From the NCBI GenBank assembly GCA_035771175.1, contig CM069607.1:10536501-10600500 (forward strand): a stretch of 64,000 nucleotides of DNA. The letters run 5' to 3'. Shown here piece by piece: positions 59,801 to 64,000 of this stretch. The notes below the pieces were generated by a model. The model was not told the DNA's origin and searched no databases. It worked only from the letters and a program-made list of their open reading frames with translations. The DNA comes from Paratinospora sagittata. Taxonomy: Eukaryota > Streptophyta > Magnoliopsida > Ranunculales > Menispermaceae. The translations under genes were made by a program, and so were the position numbers. The number at the start of each line of letters is the position of its first letter. Within the stretch, counting starts at the first letter, position 1.

Positions 59801-62352
59801 ATGCAAACAAGCATATATGTGCGATCTCAAAAATATGGTTTCATACATCATGATGACAAGTGATGGAAAGGAAAAAATTCACTCACCTCTATACTTCAAA
59901 GTCATTCAGACCATTTGGAGCTCTTCAAAGTCATTTTAAAACTCCCTTAAGCCTTAAAACTTTTTCTAAAATATGTAAATTAGTGCTAATCCCCCTTTAT
60001 TACGTTTGCTATAACTAGCAATTCATAGTGCGAACTCCATTTCCATTAGTCCATAGGTTTTCTCAAGGAAACCTACGGTTAGGGCATCACATATGTGGAG
60101 AAGATTTGTGCAGTTCAACTTGTTTCCCATTACCAATCCATGGAAAACTATGGTCTAGGTCTTCAAATCAGTAATAAATCTCGAAGGGATCCAATACCCT
60201 AACTTACGACCTTGTTTTATTGTATTTTGAGAAGATTTGTGCAGTCCAACTTGTTTTGCATTACCAATCCATGCCTCGCCTTGAGGCTATCAAAAACCAT
60301 CTTAAGGCTTAGGCTTCAAATGGTACCCCATAGGTTCACACCTCAAGGTGATGTGAGGCTTAAGCTTCACTATCTATGAACACAAGGCTCAATCTAAGCC
60401 CTTTCTTTTGTTTATGTATTTCCATTTTTTTTTTTTCTTAAGACACTACAATTAATAATAGAATAAACATGCTAGTTTTTATCTTTCTTAAAGTTCTAAA
60501 TCTCAGTTATTAGGAGAGATCCAAGTTTTAGAACTTCAAGCTTAACCGTTTCATGTTGGAGAGTACATGCAAATCACTTAGTGAACTTCAATGCACAATG
60601 TTTATGAGTTTATTGCAAGGAACCTTTTCAACTATAACCAAAAAACGTTAAACCTTAAAAAATTACTAGAGATGGTAATACCTAGTATCTTTGCATATTA
60701 TTTTCCAATTTTCTACTAATTTCTTTTTGATAGATGAAAACATGACATTTGAAAAGCTTGACTAATAATTTCTGCTCAATAAGTTTTTACTAATGTTTTT
60801 GACAATTGAAGTAATTAATGTATCAAGTTCGTATCTTGAATGCTTGGAATTGTTACGTGATGAGGTAAACATTCAATAAAATAGACCATAGTTTCAAGTT
60901 CTATTTTTCCTCCATTTATTTCTCATATTTTTGCCTGTTCAAATTTTTATTGATATTTCATGTACATTTTCCTAAAAACATGAGGCTTATACCTTCTATT
61001 GCCTTGAGGCTTACATCTTGTCTCACAAGGGAAAATCGTTTCAATCATGCCTCACGAATTTTAAAATTATAGGTGTTATTGTGAACCACTTCAATTCTTG
61101 AAATCTCTATCAATAATCATGATACCTCAATCTTTTGAATAATTATAAATGACTCACTATGTCAAAAATACACACACATATCCAGACCAAAGCTAGAACC
61201 ATAATGAGTAGGATTGATCCTGCACTTTAGAACAGACTATTATTAAATCAATCCTGAAATTTCAGGATTGAGCTTAACTTTGAAACATACTGGAATACCG
61301 ATTATGACATATGAAAAGTTAGATTGATCATGAGGCTTCTTTCTTTGATTCAATCCAGAATTTATCTCTTGCTAACTCTGAGATTTGCTTAATCAATCTT
61401 GGAATGTATTTTCTTGAAATCAATCCTCCAGAACTAATTGATCCTTGGCTCTTGCTCACTTCTTACTTGATCTGTTGGTCAAAATTCTTATTTTCTAACA
61501 TTTTTATGTTGTGGAATTCATCTATAATTTGAACTCCATAGAAACTGCAAGAAGCAATGCTTGGATGTACCTCTTTAATTATATAGACAGCCTCACCAAA
61601 GCTAGTGTTATTTAAGGTCCTTGAGGAGTGTCAGTACCTCTTCCATGAGCATGCTCTCCAAGATGGAAAATAGGACTAGAATTTATAGGTGGTACTTGGT
61701 ATGAAGAAATAGAATGTTATGAATCACAAGGTAGATCGGATGAACAATGTTATGAATCACTGTTACTGATGCTGTTGCAACTAGTCACTAGTTACTTCTA
61801 TCTTTTCCACATCATCCTTAAGTCTCCCTACTAATCAAAAGTAGCTGACCTCTGCTTCCGAAAGGTCTACGACTCATTAGATACCCAAAGTGATTGTGAA
61901 ATGCTATTGCCGAGCAATCACCATATTCTCACATGCGATGATTCAATGCACAAATGTTCCCTTGCAACTGACCCAATTGAATTCTGTGACACTAAATTTA
62001 GGTGATTTGTGTCAAGTACAATGTCTAGTACCTAAGGGCTTAGTTTTTTGCTAAAATGACATTGATTAAAATGGCCCTTCTCAGGTGGCCTTACAAGCTC
62101 TTATTTACTCGCTTCTTTGGGTTCTTGCATTTCCCAAAGATTACTTAATTAATCTTAATCGATCCTTCTGTTTCATAGGTGGAGATTACATGTCAGGGCC
62201 AGCCAGTGATGCCAACGTTAAAACTCCGCGACTTAATGGATTTGTGGTTACAGAGTGCATCAATGTCACAGAGAGTTTCAGCATCTGTGGGCAACTCTGC
62301 CAAGGATTTTGTGATGGTGTTAGCGTATGGACGGAAGGTTCATCCTCCTTGA
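34974..62352 (+). CDS. DRIP: DRIP-type RING E3 ubiquitin ligase (DREB2A-interacting protein family), seven exons
   Basis: Exons: 34974-35091, 36474-36573, 37596-37929, 38097-38539, 38697-38747, 45386-45458, 62179-62352. All introns have GT and AG ends; exons total 1293 nt, giving 430 aa in one frame. Residues 20-60 form a C3HC4 RING (C20, C23, C36, H38, C41, C44, C57, C60). A basic nuclear signal KRRKVK is at 89-94. The middle is serine- and lysine-rich and disordered. The C-terminus (about 340-430) with FIQKYLVKKLNLSNEAEVEI and DFVMVLAYGRK matches the ubiquitin-like end shared by DRIP and Polycomb RING proteins. In Arabidopsis DRIP1/2 ubiquitinate the drought factor DREB2A in the nucleus. 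Two adjacent ATGs (34974, 34977) could start it. Introns 5 and 6 (6.6 and 16.7 kb) are swollen with transposons, yet all splice sites and the frame are intact. Confidence 0.93.
35702..35729. repeat. (TA)n microsatellite in DRIP intron 1
   Basis: Uninterrupted alternating T and A. Confidence 0.9.
35840..35865. repeat. (TA)n microsatellite in DRIP intron 1
   Basis: Alternating T and A followed by a poly-T run. With the tract at 35702 it brackets about 110 bp. Confidence 0.9.
42090..42366 (+). repeat. 5' LTR of the intron 5 copia element
   Basis: TGTTACCGAG to TTTTGACA. Inside are short tandem copies of TTTAGAAGTTTATGCAA and a duplicated ATTATCTTACCATGTATAG unit. Confidence 0.92.
42928..44016 (+). 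pseudogene. RT C-terminus and RNase H ORF of the intron 5 copia element
   Basis: A frame of about 360 codons without stops contains QAPRAWFEKF, LLVYVDDIIITG, YRRLVGSLIYL, YSDADWAGCPDTRRSTTG, STEAEYRAM and HIEVDCHSIRD, covering the RT end and a full copia RNase H with its catalytic residues. It has no ATG at its start: the deletion junction near 42925-42935 joins leader to RT. It could not work without a partner supplying the rest. Confidence 0.85.
44024..44300 (+). repeat. 3' LTR of the intron 5 copia element
   Basis: Same as the 5' LTR apart from one base. It brings LTR termination signals into the DRIP transcript in the sense direction. Confidence 0.92.
44306..45385 (+). other. Rest of DRIP intron 5
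   Basis: Ordinary AT-rich intron sequence with a poly-T run near 45360 close to the acceptor. Nothing else recognised. Confidence 0.6.
45386..45458 (+). CDS. DRIP: DRIP exon 6
   Basis: 73 nt between TTTAG and GTAAGTTC, encoding DGNLPISFIQKYL and KKLNLSNEAE. It is isolated by 6.6 kb and 16.7 kb introns, so short-range gene finders may miss it. Confidence 0.9.
46783..47376 (-). mobile_element. LINE (L1-like) 3' end, 5'-truncated
   Basis: On the minus strand the element ends in a poly-A tail (T-run at about 46779-46795). It carries the end of the non-LTR RT ORF, where 46896-47168 and its upstream reading give a zf-RVT-like pattern (HLLGECAFVRRIG, then ALFWCIWKGRNTRIF). A target duplication of about 16 bp, CGTTCAGTGATTCTTT, is found at 46767-46782 and 47377-47392. 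Short length with intact 3' tail is normal for target-primed reverse transcription. Confidence 0.85.
47690..48132 (-). pseudogene. hAT transposase relic, C-terminal part
   Basis: Three adjacent minus-strand frames join as FSVENSRKFFAKMIIVDVL, then MDYFQLYVDEKKTLKNKI, VCITTDEWTSVQN and HYMAL, then RILSFCRIPKHKGDTIG. This is the Ac-like (ricesleeper-type) hAT transposase around the catalytic D of TTDEWTS. At least two frameshifts break it. The upstream part is found across the copia element at 53255-53390. Confidence 0.8.
48138..48416 (-). repeat. 3' LTR of the intron 6 copia element
   Basis: TGTTGAATTT to TTTCAACA on the plus strand. Confidence 0.92.
48429..51185 (-). CDS. copia polyprotein: integrase, RT and RNase H
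   Basis: A 918-codon open frame. It starts inside the integrase (MIHSDVWGPSRIKG), with FKTDNAKDYFN and PPQQNGVAERKNRHI; an SGKHPVGCKW linker leads into RT with VDRFKARLVAKGF, LDVKNAFLNGDL and the catalytic YVDDIILTG; RNase H follows with FVDADWAGSITDRRSTSGYC, SSAEAEFKAM and HVEIDRHFIKEK. All main catalytic motifs are present. Its apparent start is only the first ATG after a stop; in the parent element it continues upstream into the gag and protease. The product would copy and insert the element. Confidence 0.9.
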   Translation of the reverse strand: MIHSDVWGPSRIKGVTGTRWFILFVDDHTRITWVFLMKEKSEVGQIFTNFNSMIQTQFHTKIQIFKTDNAKDYFNHILGDYLQSQGIIHQSSCVDPPQQNGVAERKNRHILEVARSLMFSTHVPKQFWGEAILTTTYLINRMPSRVLNFQTSCQLLCHSYPNTRIVSTIPLKVFGCSVFVHVHQQHRSKLDLKALKCIFLGYSPNQKGYKCYSLITKRLYTSMDVTFFEHQPYYPKSDIQGENLIQEYQLWDIDATTSNNYPSSQVTIPPISTTPTPNQSHQTETNSDLENSESEPKNPPPSSLVQCPKPTINGEFIVYSWKKKIQEDVEQQAPPKQSQESDPSARNHENSPGNTSSEFITSESIANDLDCPIAIRKGRRSCTSHPIYNFVSYKGLSPSFQTFVANLNKVQIPNSIQEAISIPEWKTVVWEEMQALKKNGTWEISDLPSGKHPVGCKWIFTVKYKADGSVDRFKARLVAKGFTQSYGIDYQETFAPVAKLNTIRVLLSLAANLDWPPHQLDVKNAFLNGDLTEEVYMDIPPGFETKATMNKECKPKKSLYGLKQSPRAWFDRFNKTVKKYGYSQCQADHTLFIKHSTKGKLAILIVYVDDIILTGDDEDELIKLKTLLAKEFETKDLGSLKYFLRMKVARSSKGISVSQRKYVLDLLKETGMLGCKPAETPMDSSTKIGANKDNNPVDKGRYQRLVGKLIYLSHTRFSVSVVSQFMNDPTEEHMEVVYRILRYLKMTPGKGLYFKKNTRKDVEVFVDADWAGSITDRRSTSGYCTYVWGNLVTWRSKKQPVVSRSSAEAEFKAMALEICEGIWLERLMRELGIITSESMKAFCDNQSAINIAKNPVHHDRTKHVEIDRHFIKEKIENGTVSLLYTPTSQQVANILTKALPRKNFEDLSIKLGLINIYA
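51186..52902 (-). pseudogene. copia gag, protease and GAG-pre-integrase with few lesions
   Basis: From ATG at 52902 the frame reads MAQQSQSSSKVTSHSET to NGQNYLQ, then TGA where relatives have W, then SQSVMMFICGKGRDDYLTG. A frameshift near 52450 moves to the long frame 51411-52562, which holds the zinc knuckle CDHCRKTGHTKETC and the protease site WIVDSGASNQM. A stop after KANN and another after FQCEVC (near 51250) interrupt the GAG-pre-integrase block LWHYRLGHPNFVYL. Confidence 0.85.
52959..53249 (-). repeat. 5' LTR of the intron 6 copia element
   Basis: Same ends as the left copy, with an added 15 bp tandem duplication of a CTATAAAATAGGAAA unit that includes a TATAAAAT motif. Confidence 0.92.
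53255..53390 (-). pseudogene. hAT transposase relic, BED zinc finger part
   Basis: The minus strand reads YAYDPKHHGTTNLKNYIDQHKNPYQVED, the second half of a BED finger as in hAT transposases (HGTTNLKNH followed by two Zn ligands in functional copies; here the second C reads H or Q). The text continues, after removing the copia element, into the part at 47690-48132. Confidence 0.7.
53400..53740 (-). pseudogene. LINE reverse transcriptase C-terminal tail
   Basis: The minus strand reads MRMLRWICSKTLKGKIRNEYI, then VGVAQLKIK, and in a shifted frame RWFGHIQCRPLDAP, the widespread C-terminal tail of plant L1-type reverse transcriptases. Several stops. It abuts the BED finger relic, so it probably entered that hAT gene. 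Confidence 0.8.
53745..54270 (-). repeat. Gypsy LTR relic in inverted orientation, with a partial second end
   Basis: Read on the minus strand, 53841-54270 matches the LTR at 58100-58518 (shared words include AGTCAAGTTYCTATTCTTAG, TTTTGGTATTTTAGT and GATTCAAACACGCTTC). A second copy of the LTR end lies just left (53745-53830). This is an older or partial member of the family of the 55799-58518 element. The match is perhaps three-quarters of bases by eye. Confidence 0.75.
54321..54478 (-). mobile_element. Au-type SINE
   Basis: The minus strand reads GGGCCTTAGTGCAACAGTT, a B-box-like ATGAGTTCAAAT, TAAGGCTGCGTACATCAT and CCACAATGGCGAGAGCC, then ends in CCCTTTT. This follows the known Au SINE plan (tRNA-related head, AAGGCTGCGTACA, GCGGGAGCC, T-rich end). 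The boxes are degenerate, so it is old. Confidence 0.82.
54481..55194. other. Unclassified intron 6 sequence
   Basis: T-rich and A-rich simple tracts (54512-54524, 54826-54861). The region around 54716-54975 has repeated GAGAATGC/AGGGGCATTCTC words. No coding region. Confidence 0.4.
55203..55710. mobile_element. hAT MITE with perfect 8 bp target duplication
   Basis: The ends are TAGGGGTGCCAAT and, complemented, TAGGGGTGGCAAT (one difference in 13). The 8-mer ATTTGGAG flanks both sides (55195-55202 and 55711-55718). Length 508 bp, rich in GGGTTAAACGGGTCAA-type words, no coding capacity. The terminus and 8 bp duplication define the hAT superfamily. Confidence 0.92.
55910..56748 (+). pseudogene. 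gypsy gag relic
   Basis: Readings IPQFNGLLHIEDFLDWL, KLEAFKLTSVASSWWDHLQ, then in the open frame 56074-56748 LLKERYLPLDYVHTLF, GSSTIQEYVDEFTRLLSRN and ERLATHQYTSLHAAINNAL form the Retrotrans_gag domain. A proline/serine/threonine-rich tail follows. Only a remnant of the zinc knuckle is seen (WLKCDKHDHTLDVC; the pattern C-x2-C is broken). Frameshifts near 55960 and 56130. Confidence 0.85.
56960..57330 (+). pseudogene. gypsy retropepsin relic
   Basis: Reading LIIDGGSSKNIVSATMVDVLKL, then YQDTIVCDVISM, a stop, and CHLLLGRPWLHDMDATN is a chromovirus-like protease with the active site DGGS. Further right, to 58090, the sequence has no recognised domain. A stop separates the two halves. Confidence 0.8.
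58100..58518 (+). repeat. 3' LTR of the gypsy deletion derivative
   Basis: Begins TGATGTACGACATAG and ends CGCTACGTTA. The terminal CA expected of LTRs reads TA. A TATA-like ATATATAGG occurs near 58388. Confidence 0.8.
58524..58845. other. Intron 6 spacer
   Basis: No element recognised until a CCTTGAGGCTCGCCT repeat word at 58831-58845. Confidence 0.45.
58846..60091 (-). repeat. LTR-like segment, possibly a Tekay/Del-type solo LTR
   Basis: On the plus strand it starts TGTGATGACCCT and ends AGGGCATCACA, inverted termini with one mismatch in 11. Its style on the minus strand, including GGTAAGGCTACAGCC and TTACACC words and a non-coding body, resembles the LTR at 30241. It has entered a repeat made of CTCGCCTTGAGGC words: the 5-mer CGCCT lies at its left edge and again at 60277-60281, leaving about 185 bp of unexplained sequence with a 44 bp tandem repeat (60078-60270). 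Confidence 0.45.
60270..61075. repeat. Old repeat with GCCTTGAGGCTTA words
   Basis: GCCTCGCCTTGAGGC near 60273, TTAAGGCTTAGGCTTC near 60301, GCCTTGAGGCTTACATC near 61002 and GCCTCACGAATT near 61052 look like the two ends of a DNA transposon related to the words at 39160 and 41500 in intron 5. No coding region and no exact ends found. Confidence 0.4.
61076..62178 (+). other. End of DRIP intron 6
   Basis: Ordinary AT-rich intron sequence up to the acceptor TTTCATAG. No element recognised. Confidence 0.5.
62179..62352 (+). CDS. DRIP: DRIP exon 7 (terminal)
   Basis: After TTTCATAG the exon reads VEITCQGQPVMPTLKLRDL, then WLQSASMSQRVSASVGNSAK and DFVMVLAYGRKVHPP, then TGA. It fits DRIP C-termini and joins exon 6 in phase 0. 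A strong donor-like GGTAAGT lies downstream near 62469, so the 3' UTR may be spliced. Confidence 0.9.
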   Translation: MEITCQGQPVMPTLKLRDLMDLWLQSASMSQRVSASVGNSAKDFVMVLAYGRKVHPP

Positions 62353-64000
62353 ATTATCTTTGAGACCATTCTTTCTTTATCAGATTTTCATCAATCTCGT
62401 AGGGCTTTTCAGATATAAATGGTGCTCTCAGACAGGCAATGGGAGCATCTGTTCATGCATGTATTTGGTAAGTTATACAGCTCCATAAATACACCTTTTT
62501 TTTTTTTATTAACTGTGATGTATATTACCGGCTTGCATGCTGATTACTCAACGCTTGTATTCATGAACAAGGACTATATATTATGATAAGGAGTAGCCAG
62601 TAATAAGGGTTTTTTTTTTCACCCTCTTCTCATGCTTTGTGGATGTAGAAAATTGAAATCGAAATGCATATGAAATACTGTGTTTAGGCTTGTTAGAACA
62701 TTTTTTTCTTTCCTCCATTTGCTAATTTTACTTTCTTTCTTGATTTTTTTTTTAATATAATACTATAGTTATGAAAACTTATGCACTATTATCTACATTT
62801 TGTCTTTATTAATATCAATTATTAATAAGAATCATAATATCAACTTTTAAAATTAGGGCAAAAATGGGCAATTTTGTTTTAAATAGGGTTGGATTTAGAT
62901 AGACACATAATGCCTAAATTTGAAGTTGGGCTGATTTTATATAAGGTTGGGTTCGAACTAAAGGAGTGGTAAAAATATAGGTACGGACAACCCCTTATAT
63001 AATAAATATTTAGTATGGCCTGCTTTTAAAATGGACATTAACCCTTTTTTTTGTCCTTATGATTTAAAAAAATGGGTTTACCCCTTTTCGTCCATTTTTA
63101 CCGAAATGACTATACAACTTGTATTTTCATATCATTTTCACATACAAAAAAAGAAAATACAAATATATATATATAACATTTCTAATTCAAGAATCATCCA
63201 AGCTTAAAATATCATATGAGTTTAAGGATAGAGAAGAAGAGAAATTGGAGAAATCTTTCTATCTCGCCAAAGAAATTAAAAAAGAAGAAGAGGATGATAG
63301 GGTAAGAAGTTGTAGAAGCAAAGAAACCATTGAATTGACCCAAAGTGGCATGGGTGAGTTGGATGGGAGGCTTACCCCCACAGGGCAGGCTAGAGTTCGA
63401 TATTGGACTTTACCCTGCATTGTGTAGGAAGTCTTTGCAGTGTCCGGAGTCTGAAGGAATAGTCTCGATGTAAAAGGTAGGAGGACACCTTCGAGTGCTA
63501 AAAAATCGATAACCCAAAAAAAAAAAAAAAAAAAAACCGTTGAACTTGCATAAGTGACAATAGGATAAGAAGGAAAGATTTTTGCTTTATTCTTTCCTCT
63601 ATAAAAAAATAAAAAAAAGGTTTAGATAATAAAAATATATTTTTACCTCTATTAATCGGGTACCCGTTTCTCTCCTCCTTCATCCAGATTTGACCTGTTT
63701 TAAAAAACAGACAGAGATTTATGTTCATACCAAGACCACTTTGAAAATTATATTTTTCATACTCCCTTAAACGTGGCCCGGATCATATTGGAGAAGCGGC
63801 TCTGAGTGACAATTGCCACCCCTAGTTGGAAGACACCATATTTATGTTAATAACTTGATGAAAGGTTTTGTTTAGTTCTACCTGAACATGGTCTTTTATT
63901 ACCCCGAGCCACGACAATGGTATAGTTTTGTCGTATAATAAATGCAGTTGGCAGCTGCTCATGCCAATCCTTTTATCAACATTTAAGGCCTTAGAAACTT
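62353..64000. other. DRIP 3' flank and intergenic DNA
   Basis: Probable 3' UTR first, then AT-rich DNA. A hAT-like right terminus ATTGCCACCCCTAG is at about 63813-63826, but its left partner was not found. A poly-A run lies at 63516-63535. The open frame at 63119-63427 has simple, lysine/glutamate-rich composition and no recognised motif. Confidence 0.45.

Larger units (their letters stand above)
45459..62178 (+). other. DRIP intron 6 (16,720 bp)
   Basis: Starts GTAAGTTC and ends TTTCATAG. It is filled with at least nine transposon-derived segments annotated separately. Its first kilobase (45459-46766) has no recognised element apart from a GGGTTGACTGGGCTG-type MITE-like stretch near 45600. 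Confidence 0.85.

Noticed and set aside
62085..62352. Reading the final DRIP exon in the longer open frame from 62085
   Set aside because: That frame gives MALQALIYSLLW and no homology; the DRIP frame is another one and joins exon 6 exactly in phase.
63119..63427. 102-codon frame near the right end
   Set aside because: Lysine/glutamate-rich simple composition, no motif, no promoter or splice context.
1..64000. tRNA genes, rRNA genes, CRISPR arrays, bacterial operons
   Set aside because: None seen. The tRNA-like words found belong to SINE or LTR primer-binding sequences.

Overview
This is nuclear DNA of a flowering plant, most likely a eudicot. It is AT-rich, contains interrupted genes with GT/AG introns, and carries a nuclear gene for a chloroplast photosystem II subunit, a plant-type RING E3 ligase gene, and many plant transposable element families (Tat-type Ty3/gypsy, Ty1/copia, LINE, Au-type SINE, hAT, MULE, CACTA). 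I could not name the species. No tRNA, rRNA or CRISPR array was seen.

There are two genes I believe are functional. PSBW (photosystem II reaction centre W) lies on the minus strand at 17671-18488 with one intron and encodes 137 aa. A DRIP-type RING E3 ubiquitin ligase (DREB2A-interacting protein family) lies on the plus strand at 34974-62352. Its seven exons join in frame into 430 codons. The gene covers more than 27 kb because intron 5 (6.6 kb) and intron 6 (16.7 kb) are filled with transposable elements.

Layout: 1-5740 is the 5' LTR and decayed gag-protease-RT-RNase H-integrase of a minus-strand Tat-type gypsy element whose 3' end is off the window. 5741-7260 is unclassified repeat and possible organelle-like DNA. 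7261-14780 is AT-rich intergenic DNA with an RNase H-like relic (8554-9000) and a possible copia LTR (11094-11387). 14780-14980 is a broken alpha-tubulin exon still attached to an intron acceptor, and 15138-15972 beside it is a CACTA transposon end with a dense subterminal repeat array. A hAT-like MITE (16809-17224) precedes PSBW. 19327-21060 holds a second Tat-type LTR and a decayed plus-strand transposon ORF behind a TATA box. 22841-24138 is a MULE-like element carrying a short foreign ORF. 25776-33623 is a three-level nest: a gypsy solo LTR, split by a copia element, itself split by another solo LTR.

Inside DRIP, intron 5 holds an internally deleted, very young copia element (42090-44300). 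Intron 6 holds, in order, a LINE 3' end, half of a hAT transposase relic, a nearly intact antisense copia element (48138-53249) that split that hAT gene, the other half of the hAT, a LINE RT tail, an inverted gypsy LTR, an Au SINE, a hAT MITE with perfect target duplication, a gag-protease-only gypsy relic (55799-58518) and a further LTR-like segment. The last exon follows at 62179.

The window is mainly a record of transposon layering around and inside two ordinary host genes. Nothing seen amounts to a new enzymatic system. The best leads are the young intronic insertions, an inverted LTR pair within one intron, the gene-fragment-bearing DNA transposons, and the upstream ORFs and DRE core ahead of DRIP.
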